Below are positions 51,276 through 61,997 of a DNA stretch of 64,000 bases, piece after piece. The stretch lies in NCBI GenBank assembly GCA_029582265.1, contig CM055831.1:22706682-22770681 (forward strand). The letters run 5' to 3'. The notes below the pieces were generated by a model. The model worked only from the letters and a program-made list of their open reading frames with translations. It did no database searches and was not told the DNA's origin. The position numbers and the translations under genes are program-made. Each line of letters opens with the position of its first letter. Within the stretch, counting starts at the first letter, position 1. This DNA is from Zoroaster sp. YZ-2022. Its lineage: Eukaryota > Echinodermata > Asteroidea > Forcipulatida > Zoroasteridae.

Positions 51276-52277
51276 ATGTTACCAGTTAACAACGACACTT
51301 TCCCGGTGCTACCGTCTTCGCCGGACGGTACCGACCGACTAAACCCGGCTTTGATCGCGCTCCGGACAGCGTACATAGCCGTTACGAGTCTCGCTATCAT
51401 CTGCGTGAACGTACTGACCCTCGCTGTTATGTGGAGGGTACGTGGGGAGTTCCCACCCGGCTCGACCAAGCTTGTTATGTCCTCCCTTGCCCTGTCAGAC
51501 CTTGGGATAGGGATAATGACTATCTTTTATATCCCAATATCGGCTATGGATAGATGGCCATTTGATACCATGTGGCCATGCACACTAATGGGCTCCGTAC
51601 AATGGTTTCTGATCGCCGTCTCAATCAGTAACCTCATGCTTCTGTCATTCGATCGTTTGATAGCAATCACCAAACCTTTACTCTACCCAACCCTCTTACC
51701 CCAGAGACGCATGATGTATATTACCGAATTCCAATGGGTGAGTAATGCCGTTTTTGTAACGGTATTAATGGCCGTGGTGCAACCAGAGGTGCGGTACAAG
51801 CAGGCCACCGCCGTGTGTTTGTTGGAGAACGACGAAGATAATTTAGCGTTAGATGTAACCTCGTTTTGCAGCGCGTTTCTTCTCCCCGTGACGATTATGC
51901 TTGGTATCTACATAAAACTCATCCACACCAGCCACACCCAAGCCATGAAAATTAACACCGTGAACGTACCATCACATCACTCCCCAGAGGAACGTAAAAA
52001 CGTCGGTAAAGCTGGAAGTGGGAAAGCCGTCAAACTGTTCTGCGTGATTGTTACGGTATACACCGTTAGCTGGCTGCCATATACCTCTTTGCGGATTTAT
52101 GGCGATCTTAATCCGGATAAAATTCCGTCATGGTTGGAATTTATCTTTGTGTGGCTAGCCATAAACAACAGTTGGTGGAATTTCATCATATACGTTGGAA
52201 TGAACAAAACATTCAGAAAGCTATCTTTTGAAATATTAAAAGACTTAATCAAGCAATGCAGAAGATCACGTATTTGA
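51276..52277 (+). CDS. Rhodopsin-like (class A) GPCR, single exon, copy 1
   Basis: 333 residues, seven hydrophobic segments, no intron. Landmarks: CVNVLT in TM1, LALSD in TM2, a cysteine before TM3 (WPCTLMG), FDRLIAI where most receptors have DRY, LLPVTIM with Pro in TM5, SWLPYTSL (a CWxP variant) in TM6 and NSWWNFIIYVG in TM7. In the last, Phe replaces the Pro of NPxxY. Short N-terminus with one N-glycosylation-type site (NDT at 6) and a basic C-tail. TM4 lacks two residues compared with copy 2. Ligand unknown; the altered DRY and NPxxY motifs suggest unusual activation. Confidence 0.9.
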   Translation: MLPVNNDTFPVLPSSPDGTDRLNPALIALRTAYIAVTSLAIICVNVLTLAVMWRVRGEFPPGSTKLVMSSLALSDLGIGIMTIFYIPISAMDRWPFDTMWPCTLMGSVQWFLIAVSISNLMLLSFDRLIAITKPLLYPTLLPQRRMMYITEFQWVSNAVFVTVLMAVVQPEVRYKQATAVCLLENDEDNLALDVTSFCSAFLLPVTIMLGIYIKLIHTSHTQAMKINTVNVPSHHSPEERKNVGKAGSGKAVKLFCVIVTVYTVSWLPYTSLRIYGDLNPDKIPSWLEFIFVWLAINNSWWNFIIYVGMNKTFRKLSFEILKDLIKQCRRSRI

Positions 52278-52476
52278 CAATACAATCACCAGAGAAGCAG
52301 AATGAACCCCAAATATATTGATGGTTTTTGTTAAGTTTTCAATTTCTGAAACAAAAGTGGAGCAGTAATAAGAGATCAGGAAAATAGTTTCTTCTCCCCC
52401 TCAATGTTAAATCATATTGATCACGGAAATATTAACTTATATCCCCGGCATACTGTATACAGATATTTTAAATACA

Positions 52477-53232
52477 TTAAAGGTAAGGTGCAACATTGGT
52501 ATTTCTCAAAAATTTATTTGGAGTGTCGTGGCCGAGCGGTCTAGCGCACCGAACTCAAGTTCTGGTGTTGCCAGCAGCAGGGTGTGGGTTCGAGCCCCGG
52601 TCGTGACACTTGTGTCCTTGAGCAAGATACTTAACCATAATTGCTTCGTCCTTCGGATGGGACGTTAAGCCGTAGGTCCCGTGTACTAGATTAAGTAATG
52701 CGTAAAGAACCCAGAACACTTATCGTGGAAGTGTAAGGGTTTACCCCGGTGTTTCTGGTTCACATTGCAAGCGCTCTTGTTTACAGGTTTCCTCAGGCTT
52801 TCGAGCTTACAGTGCTTAAGTGCGCTTTTCTGAGGCATCCCTTGGTTTCATTACCAGAAATGATAAATGAAATGAAATGAAACGATCACAGTTTTTACAT
52901 ATAACTTACTTAGTGTAAATTTGAAACATGTATCATTCATTCTGAGAAATTATTCCTGTGCTTTAATTTCATTTAAAAAAATAAAAATGGTATTTTTCAG
53001 AAAGTTACCATTTGAAAACATGTTGAGAAACCGTTGATCAGTTTTTACATAAAACCAACGTTCCGATAAAACAAAATTGCCTGAAAATGCCGTTAAAATA
53101 ACGAAAAACATGGGCGCTACATCTTTAAGTAAAATTATTTCTCATCTGATTGTTTGTCAATAATCAAATCAGAGAGTACCATACTCATAAAGATAGTTTT
53201 GCCAGCATAACCAATGATTTACCTTTCCTTAA
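52477..53232. mobile_element. MITE (AAGGTGCAACATTGGTA family) with a nested SINE
   Basis: The inverted ends TTAAAGGTAAGGTGCAACAT and a degenerate partner ending ACCTTTCCTTAA (53232) bound the element. A paralogous copy at 62191-62918 lacks the SINE. Non-coding. Confidence 0.65.
52521..52881 (+). mobile_element. tRNA-derived SINE, body type 1
   Basis: The head GTGGCCGAGCGGTCTAGC (A box), the B box GGTTCGAGCCC and the block TGTCCTTGAGCAAGATAC are followed by a body with TTCGGATGGGACGTTAAGCC and a (GAAAT)n-like tail. Absent from the corresponding site of unit 2 (62228), so it inserted after the GPCR duplication. Confidence 0.88.
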
Positions 53233-55113
53233 TTTGTTTACAAGTAACGTCAAAACAGCCTGAAATCTCCAACAACATGCAAATACCATTTGAATTTTGT
53301 TCTTTTTGAGTGCAAATGGGCATATCTATAATAGACCATGTGACTTTACATTTGCGTTAAAATCAATTTCAGAATTTTTCTGCTGATAACCTCAAATTAT
53401 CAGATTGTATGGTTGCTTGTCATAGACCAATTACATTTTATGCCCAGCACACTTTGACCTTTGGGGCTCTTTTATAAACGCGTAGTGTCATTGGTCACAT
53501 CGTCTGTAGTTTTCATTAGACATATATGTAGCTTCGCTTCACATGCACTATTGGCATATTTCTATAGATTTATTGATATTTCAGTCATAATGAATTACAA
53601 GATTAGATCTTTCTCAGTAAGCATATTCCTCCATGATCGTTTAATCTACAAAAAATATTAGGGTAAAGCGTAGTCCAAATTACATGGAAATATCTAACTA
53701 TAGTTATTGTTTAAGTAAAGACTGTTTGGGGTGACACCATGTGAAATTCTCTTTTGAGTAGTAAATAGTTCTGAAAAGAACTAGTGGTTAGCTATTGTTT
53801 GTATGCTGCACGTGATAGTTATTGGTTTTGTGTGAAGTTTTTTGAAATATTGTGTTATATTTTTGGCATATATACACGTCGTGTGATAAAATATGTGACA
53901 AACATCACACCAACGTGCATTGACATTAGGTATCTAGGCCTACGTATGCAATTGTGGTTTTATTTCATTTTCTGTAAAGAAATGAGTGTGGATTGACTAG
54001 TTTTTTATTTAGAATAAAGGATATGTAGAATTTAGTGCATGATACAACTAGGGATAATGCCTATATCACACATAGAGGATTTGATGGGTGTACTCTGCGA
54101 TACTAAACGGCTAAATTAGGAGCCGTAACTGGTTTTCTTTTACAATTTGAATTCAGAGTCAAATTGGCACGTGACCAGCACCGCTTAATACATAATAGCT
54201 AAGCTTATAATTATGACTACATTTCTGTTCAATAAATATTTTGTTGCAAGAAATTTCCAACCATATGACTACTTTTTCCAGACTGATCTGTGCTACCATG
54301 GAAACAAACTGTGCAGGTCATTAGCAGTACAGTGTAATTCGCCTTTTCGAAGTATGACAGACACAAAAGGAGGGCGATTGTCAGACTGAGTATTTATTGA
54401 GTAAATACACAAACGTTCACCCAATCTAAACAGCGCCCTCCTAGATATTGTATCGACCATACCTCAAAAAGGCTCATGCAATGAGCTTGTAATACACATA
54501 TCGTACATGTATGATCACGGTGCAAATTGGAAACACAGTATCCTCCTATCAACCATACCTCAAAAAGGATCATGGCATCAGCATGTACTACACGTTCATG
54601 TATGGGGTAGGCACATTCGGGACACACACGTGAACATCGAATGTAGTCCTATGGCTATAAAAGGCAAAGGAACTGCAAAAAGTAACATCACAGATTATCG
54701 ATTGCCATAAGAAAAACTCTCTATGGCAACACTAGCCCATTCCGGTTGAATCTAGGCATCAGGCATACACCATGGTGACGGTCATAACCGATTTGTTTCA
54801 AATAATCCACCGGAAAGAGCCGACTATTTTCTTCGAAAGCCAGATCCTTAAGATCTTTAAACAAATATTGATCCTTCGCCGTATCATATTATATCGTTCC
54901 TGATTATGTACGTGGATGGTCGATATTTAATGTTTATACGCACAGACACAAACCGTCATTTATAATCACCGAGCCTACACAGGGACCGTGGTATTATACT
55001 GATAGATCCTCGTGATGTTATGTACACAGTGAGCCAAATTAACATTAATTGACGCCTGATATTGCGTTGCAGTAACATAAAAACTATACTTTACAGGTAC
55101 GCACAGCATTTTT
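53233..55113. other. GPCR downstream flank and start of duplication unit 2; no gene seen
   Basis: 53233-54020 matches 62919-63700. From about 54028 the sequence matches 33036 onward, marking the border of the tandem units. The foldback-family arm TGACACCATGTGAAATTCTC is at 53732. 54830-55113 matches 58840-59120. Confidence 0.65.
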
Positions 55114-55465
55114 GTGGAGTGTTGTGGCCGAGCGGTCTAGCTTACCGGACTCAAGTTCTGGTGTTAGCAGCAGAATGTGGGTTCGAATCCCGGCCGTGAC
55201 ACTTGTGTCCTTGAGCAAGACACTTAACCATAATTGCTTCTCTCCACCCAGGGGTTAAATGGGTACCTGTGAGGGCAGAATTGGTTGATTAGCCCTATAT
55301 GCGCTGTAATGGCAGCAATTGAGCTGTATACTCCTAAGGGAGCTGAGATGGTTTCAGGAATGATTTATGAGCCTTATGAGCAGGGGTAATAATATAATGC
55401 GCCTTGAGCACCACTCAGTTGGTGGATACGTGCGCTATATAAGTCCACACATTATTATTATTTAG
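55114..55465 (+). mobile_element. tRNA-derived SINE with LINE-like 3' tail
   Basis: Head with GTGGCCGAGCGGTCTAGC and GGTTCGAATCCC, the TGTCCTTGAGCAAG block, and the same body as the SINE at 5968-6451. The tail GCGCCTTGAGCACCACTCAG then GTGCGCTATATAAG, ending in ATTATTATT, resembles the LINE end near 22663-22730. Absent from the related site near 59127. Confidence 0.88.
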
Positions 55466-55854
55466 TCTTGTAATTGTTGTCTGTTATTTTTGTCATTAAA
55501 TGACATGTAAGATAATTTAAAAAGGTTATGATAAAAAGATTAAAAGCTACGTACTGCATTTTGTCAATATTTTGGTGTTGCAACTGTTTTTAGTGTTTTT
55601 TTTTTCATGAATGACTTGAAAGAAAAATGTTTAGAATGGTTATAATTTAAATATTCTTAAGTAGCTCTACGTTTCAATTGCCGGTAAAATGTTAAAAACA
55701 AAATCAACAAATAGCAACAACAAACACAATCTGATCAATCTTGTTTCCTGTCTCTTGTTTAGCTTACACATTGCGAAAGTGTCAGAGTACACACGTCTCC
55801 TGACCATTCAAGTGTTTTCATAAAATATTGAGATTGCAATTTCCTGCCAACATA
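55466..55854. other. Intergenic, duplicated with 59140-59480; no gene seen
   Basis: Aligned to the sequence upstream of the tRNA-like repeat at 59480, for example TTTTTCATGAATGACTTGAA in both. Confidence 0.6.
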
Positions 55855-56400
55855 CGGCTATATAGCTCAGTTGGTATCTAGCCATCATATGGCTATATAG
55901 CTCAGTTGCTATCTAGCCATCATATGGCTATATAGCTCAGATGCTATCTAGCCAACATACGGCTATAGCTCAGTTGTTACCTAGCCAACATACGGCTATA
56001 TAGCTCAGTTGGTATCTAGCCAACATACGGCTATATAGCTCAGTTGGTATCTAGCCAACATACGGCTATAGCTCAGTTGGTATCTAGCCAACATACGGCT
56101 ATATAGCTCAGTTGGTATCTAGCCATCATATGGCTATATAGCTCAGATGCTATCTAGCCAACATACGGCTATAGCTCAGTTGTTACCTAGCCAACATACG
56201 GCTATATAGCTCAGTTGTTATCTAGCCAACATACGGCTATATAGCTCAGTTGTCGGAGCCATCATACGGCTCAGTTGGTAGAGCCAACGTACGGCTATAT
56301 AGCTCAGTTGGTAGAGCCAACGTACGGCTATATAGCTCAGTTTAATAGTACAGCGCCTGTACGGTAATCCAGGGGACACAGGTTCAAATCCCGTCGTGGC
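55855..56400 (+). repeat. Minisatellite of a tRNA-like 5' half, ending in a tRNA-like 3' half
   Basis: About fifteen units of 33-35 bp, each with CATACGGCTATATAGCTCAG followed by TTGGTATCTAGCCAA. The core TATAGCTCAGTTGGTA is a standard tRNA D-arm/A-box sequence. The last unit runs into a 3' half with GGTTCAAATCCC (B box), so the array looks like runaway amplification of the 5' part of one tRNA-derived element. Confidence 0.9.
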
Positions 56401-57570
56401 GGAATAGGTTACCCGACATCAGCCTAATCAAGTTAAAGGTCCCGTGAAGAGTGTATTTACCAAACTTTATTTCTTAGCGCTGTTATAATGATTGGTATGA
56501 ATTAAAAACAATTTTAAATATTTTTTTTGTTTCGAGTGGATTATTAATTGTTTATCTAATAATCAAAAATTGACCCCCCCCCCGAATTTTCGAAGTTTTA
56601 ACGAAACGTTCGTGACGTACACAAAGGCAGAGAATTTCTATGTACCGTGAAACGCAGCGCAAGCTCCCATCATGCGGTCGGAAAACACACCGAAGGCAAT
56701 GCTAACATTACGGTGTTATTTTATGAAATAACAGAAACAGCCGAGTCAAAGTTCTGATCATTTAAAAAAAAAACTCAAAGCAAGCGCAGGCATAATGAGA
56801 AAGGTTTAATGTTTTTATGTTTGTCTTGCCAAGATATAAAATCAGACACGATGTTTTTATTAATGCAGAAAATCACGGCATGTTTTCATGTCGTGAACAC
56901 TGAACGGTGAGCATGGTGTGAACATGTCGTTTTGCACGGAAGTGGATTGGGTTATGCATGGGAGTATTATTAAATGGCCACTTACCCCGAGTCTTTCTCG
57001 CTTTAAAAAAGCACCTCTCTTCTTCGTTGGAGCCTTCCCAGCCTTCTTACTTAGCGGGAATATCGTTGGAATTGCATCTGGTAGCAGCATGGCCTTATAA
57101 GCCATACCGAACTGGCGTTCAAAGCAAGTCTGCTCGAACTGTGCACTACAAGTCTACATAAGAATGAGTGTTCCGTCAGTCCCGACCACTTTGCTCTGGT
57201 CAGCTTCACTTTAGTCGTCCAAATACGTCTGTATTTTGGATCAGACGGAAATCGGTGTAGACTAACACCGTGTAGCGACACACCTCGATGGCATTATCGA
57301 AAATAATAAGCTTCAAACCTGAGGAAACTTTCTCTAGCAACACTCTGCATGCAGTGGTGCGCTGTATACGACGCATACTTGGTTGGGCAAGTGCTGTGGA
57401 TCGCGGATCGGGAATCGCCTCAGTGTACGTCACGAATTTATGTTAATGAGGGGGTATGGGCGTGTCGAAGCGCACCCCCTAAATTTAAAAATTAATATTT
57501 TTATGGAATAAACGTGAGGGGAAAAATTTACAAATGACAAATTAATCGTTTAAAATATTACCTCCCGAAT
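56401..57570. other. Intergenic DNA; no gene seen
   Basis: Short open frames on both strands around 56860-57430 overlap each other and show no domain. A C run is at 56574-56583. Confidence 0.5.
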
Positions 57571-58340
57571 AGGATTTTATTAACATTGTATAATTCACTC
57601 GTTTTACCATATTTAAATTACTCAATCTTGACTTGGGGCAGTTTTACATCTAAATGTAACAAATTACTTATTTTACAAAAACGAGCAATTCGTGTAATTT
57701 CGAATGCTGGCTACCGTGATTATTCTGCTCCATTATTTGCTAATTTAAATATATTACAATGTAGTGACTTGTACCACCTTAATCTGGAAAAATTCATGTA
57801 TAAATGTATCCATAACTTACTCCCTCCTTGTTTGAATTCCTGTTTTACTTTAACATCGAACATTCATGCATATAATACTCGAAGTAGCGCTAAGGGAAAT
57901 TTGTTCGTCCAATTCAACAGAACGTCAATGTCTAAAAAAAGTGTTGTTCATCGAAGCATTTCATACTGGAATAGTTTAGATGATTCTCTTAAATCATTAC
58001 CCTCTCTATCAGTCTTTGTGAACAACTTAAGAGCTCAGTTCCTAGACTCGTATTCATAAATTAAGGTGTAATTTGTAAACTATTTATTTGGCCTTGTCTC
58101 ACACTTGTCTTGTCTTGTCTGATTTATTTGTCCTCTGTCCATACGGTACCTCGGTTGTTGTTTGTCTGTCCATAGGTTAGGACACAAAAGCGTTTCGATT
58201 AACCTTATTCCTAAGTGTTGTCATTAATTTGTTGCTTACTATTAAATTACTGTGTACATATATTATATCAATTAATTTATTAATGTATTACTTATGTAAT
58301 TTTCTACATGATTGTGCATATTGTAATGAATGACAGCATC
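57571..58340 (+). pseudogene. LINE reverse transcriptase C-terminal fragment
   Basis: The frame 57586-58059 codes LYNSLVLPYLNYSILTWGS, LLILQKRAIRVISNAGYRD and ISYWNSLDDSLKSL. These are the end-of-RT signature (LVLPYLNY-I-WG, LQK-AIR-I) of non-LTR elements of the CR1/jockey clade group. It starts without the catalytic core, so it is 5' truncated. The 3' UTR runs to about 58340 with AATAAATG. It belongs to a different LINE family from the one at 22205. Confidence 0.85.
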
Positions 58341-59484
58341 GAAATAAATGTTACAGAACAACATGAAGCTAATAATTATTACATATTTTACCTGTTTTTG
58401 TCCTCACAATATTCGTCCCCTTATCTGCTCAGTGCACACATCGTAGCCCTCTAGCGGTGAATTTGCACCCAGTGTCTTGATGATATCCACTTTGGCGTTG
58501 TGTGAGCGTTGTACGTACATTTTATGTGCGTATGTTATGGTACTAAGCGCGCGTGTACTTCTACCAGCCAATGATCGCTGGAGATATTCCGCGCGTATGA
58601 ACAACAATTGCAAACAACGCCAAACGCGACGCACTATCGCTGCCCTGTAGCCCACAGTGGTCTTACAACATGTGCCCTCAACAGCTCATGCACAATGCGA
58701 ATAAAGCCGGCTGGGAAGTTTCATTTACAAATGTATATTTATTTAGTGGAAAAACTGATTGAAATTACTCCGTGCGGTCAATGCTTCTGTTGTGATTTAG
58801 CTGAAGACATGGGAAAAATTACTGTTATGGCTGACTATTTTCTTCGAAAGCTAGATCCTTAAGATCGTCAAATAAATGTTGATCCTTCGCCGTATCATAT
58901 TATATCGTTCATGTTTATGTCCATATTCTGGTCCATATTCAATATTACGCATATGCATATAAACCGTCATTTATAATCACCGAGCCTACAAAGGGACCGT
59001 GGTATTTATATTGATAGATCCTCGTGACGTTACGTACACAATGAGCCAAAATGACATTAATTGACGTTTGATATTGCGTGACATTAACATAATAATTAAT
59101 ATATTTTTTATAGGTACGCACAGCATTTTGTAAATCTATTGTTGTGTGTTGTTTTTCATAAATGACGTGTAAGATCATTTTAAGGTTTATGTTAAAAAGC
59201 TTTAAAGCCACGTACTGTATTTAGTCAAGTTGGTGTTGCAACTGTTTTTAGTATTTTTCATGAATGACTTGAAAGATAAATGTTTAGAATGGTTATGATT
59301 TAAATATTCTCTATGTTTCAATTGCTGGTATAATGTTAAAACAACATCAACAAACAGCAACAACACAATCTTGTTCCCTGTTTCTTGTTTAGCTTACACA
59401 ATGCCAGAGTAGCAGAGTACACATATTTCCTGACAATTCAAGTGTTTTCAGTAAAAAATTAAAAATGCTTTTTCCCCGCCAACG

Positions 59485-59562
59485 TACGGCAATATAGCTC
59501 AGTCGGTACGGCGCCTGTACGGTAACCCAGGGGACACCTGTTCAAATCCCATCGTGGCGAGA
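59485..59562 (+). repeat. Single tRNA-like element, seed of the minisatellite
   Basis: TACGGCAATATAGCTCAGTC begins a tRNA-like sequence with B box GTTCAAATCCC and end CGTGGCG. It can form D and partial anticodon stems, but the anticodon loop and T stem are irregular. Read as a tRNA-derived SINE head and not a working tRNA gene. It is the unamplified counterpart of 55855-56400. Confidence 0.6.
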
Positions 59563-59922
59563 ATACATTTGCTATTGACGGTTGTAAACATCAAACGGCG
59601 CAAACAACGACATTAGCATTACAACCTACAAGTTTTGAAAAAAAATCATGAAATTATGAAATATAAGAACCTTAAAAATTACAAAGAATACAAGCGATAA
59701 GAAGGGTTATGATTGTCTTTGTCACATGACCCACTTAGGGAGACGATTTTTTTATTTTTTTTATTTATTTAGTTTTTGATCATTTCAGATAAAATGGTGA
59801 TTGTTGCAAGAAGCCTATACTGGTTGGTGACGTACCATCAATAAGCATTATGATTGTGATGATATCGGTTGCTTAGTGATGAAATTAAACTTTATTTCTT
59901 AACCGTTTGTGGCTCAGGTAAA

Positions 59923-59942
59923 GATAGCAGAGGCTGTCCAAT
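59923..59942. other. Empty Polinton integration site
   Basis: AAAGATAGCAGAGGCTGTCC, continuous here, aligns with the two Polinton flanks joined across one ACATC. This unit therefore preserves the pre-insertion state of the region. Confidence 0.88.
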
Positions 59943-60345
59943 GTTATTAAGGTGGATGGCGTGATTGCTAATTACCGAATTTAGACTAGTTTTGTTTACA
60001 CAACAGAGCTGCAGTTTTGACAGATGAGACGCGAGGTTATTGTGCAATTACAGGATACGGGTGATGGATGCAACGTTGTAATTGTTTAGTCAATTAGACT
60101 CTTAACTCTGCACCGCTGACATCTATAGGCGTATTACAGTCTTTCGCGGGGATTTTCAGTGGCCACATTGCACGTTTTGGCAAGCTGAGTTGTTGCATTC
60201 GGGTCGATCTGGGTAAGGAGAAAGAGGCTGAGTTGTCTGTGACTGGAGAAAACGGTGACGACGTTATAGATAAGATATAAACTTGAGGAGAATTGGATTT
60301 CTGTTAACCTCTTTGATTGTTCATCGTTGAAGAAAACTCTTCGTC

Positions 60346-60688
60346 ATGTTACCAGTTAATAACGACACTTTCCCGGTGCTACCGTCTTCGCCGGACGGTA
60401 CCGACCGACTAAGCCCTGTTTTGATCGCGCTACGGACCGCGTACATAGCCGTTACGAGTCTCGCTATCATCTGCGTGAACGTACTGACCCTCGCTGTTAT
60501 GTGGAGGGTACGCGGGGAGTTCCCACCCGGCTCGACCAAGCTTGTTATGTCCTCCCTTGCCCTGTCAGACCTTGGAATAGGGATAATAACTATCTTTTAT
60601 ATCCCAATATCGGCTATTGCTAGATGGCCATTTGATACCATGTGGCCATGCACACTAATGGGCTCCGTACAAACGTTTGTGAACAATA
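60346..60688 (+). pseudogene. Rhodopsin-like GPCR copy 2, 5' part (TM1 to TM3 start)
   Basis: Almost identical to copy 1 from the ATG through LMGSVQ at the beginning of TM3. The frame then runs into the inserted element and stops at 60702. About a dozen bases before the insertion also differ from copy 1. The promoter region and leader are conserved with copy 1. Confidence 0.88.
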
Positions 60689-61327
60689 GGCCGTATTCAT
60701 AAAAATAAGTAATTACTTACTAGTAAATGCTATCAGTAAAAGCAACAGCTAGGTAAGTAAAAGGTCTAGTCTAAGCAATTGCTAAAAATCTTATTCATAA
60801 CCATTTGCTAAATGATTACAGTTGTTACTTGCCTCGGCTAGTAAGTTCTCAAGTAGTTGCTATTGTACTACAGTACCATCCACGAGTCTCGGTATTTGGT
60901 GGTATGAAGGTGTTTGCAAGCCATTCCACATTTTCTTTGTCAAACCTAAATAAAGTTCTGTAAGTGGTAGGGTTGACTTCATCACGATTAAGCCTGATGT
61001 TATACACCTTAGGTTGTTGTCTAGGACGTAAAAACATGGCAGAAGATGTGATATGTCTGTACTGGCTAAACAGCAAGCCAAAAATTAGGTGCTTGTACAA
61101 TCACTAGTAAATGCTAGTCAAAGGTCATTTTTATGAATACAAATTGAAGTAGGTGCTAATTTCTCTAGCATTTACTTATAAGTAAAAAGCAATTACTAAT
61201 GCTTAAAATTTGTAGCTTTTACTTGAAAGTCATTGCTTATTTCTATGAATACACATTTAAGTAAAAGGTTAGTAAAAGGGGGTTGTTACTTTAGTAAAAG
61301 CAATTACTTATTTTTATGAATACGGCC
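60689..61327. mobile_element. PIF/Harbinger-type element disrupting GPCR copy 2
   Basis: A 639-bp insertion with inverted ends GGCCGTATTCATAAAAATAA extending to about 30 bp. TA sits on both sides (60687-60688, 61328-61329). On the minus strand, 60849-61100 codes RTLFRFDKENVEWLANTFI and TETRG, the N-terminal pattern of Harbinger nucleases. It is therefore a deletion derivative. Internal AAGTAATTACTT-like motifs recur many times. Confidence 0.82.
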
Positions 61328-61997
61328 TATTGTCTCAGTCGTTAACCTCATGCTTCTCTCATTTGATCGTTTAATAGCAATCACCAAACCTTTACTCTAC
61401 CAAACCATTTTACCCCAGAGACGCATGATGTATATTATTATTACCGTATTCCAATGGGTGAGTAATGCCGTTTTTGTAACGGTATTAATGGCCACGGACC
61501 AACTAGAGGTGCGGTACAATCAGGCCGCCGCCTTGTGTTTGTTGGTGAACGACGAAGATAATTTAGCATTAGATGTGACTTCGTTTTGCGGCGTGTTTCT
61601 TCTCCCCGTGACGATTATGCTTGGTATCTACGTAAAACTCATCCACACCAGCCACACCCAAGCCATGAAAATTAACACCGTGAACGTACCATCACATCAC
61701 TCCCCAGAGGAACGTAAAAACGCCGGTAAAGCTGGAAGTGGGAAAGCCGTCAAACTGTTCTGCGTGATTTTTACTGTATACACCGTTAGCTGGTTGCCAT
61801 TTTTCTCTTTGCGGATTTATGGCGATCTTAATCCGGATAGAATTCCGCCATGGTTGGAATTTATCTTCGTGTGGCTAACCATAAACAACAGTTTGTGGAA
61901 TTTCATCATATACGTTGGAATGAACAAAACATTCAGAAAGCTATCTTATGAAATATTAAAAGACTTAATCAAGCAATGCAGAAGATCACGTATTTGA
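61328..61997 (+). pseudogene. Rhodopsin-like GPCR copy 2, 3' part (TM3 end to C-tail)
   Basis: From MLLSFDRLIAI through TM7 (NSLWNFIIYVG) and the basic tail the frame is open and close to copy 1. It has the two extra residues in TM4 (YIIITVFQW) that copy 1 lacks. Only the Harbinger insertion separates it from the 5' part, so the gene was probably functional until that event. Unless the element is spliced out, no seven-helix protein can be made. Confidence 0.88.

Noticed and set aside
55855..56400. Cluster of tRNA genes
   Set aside because: Only the D-arm half is repeated; the single 3' half has a mismatched T stem and irregular anticodon loop, so no unit folds as a full tRNA.
60849..61100. 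Host gene on the minus strand within GPCR copy 2
   Set aside because: It is a fragment of a Harbinger nuclease inside the inserted element.
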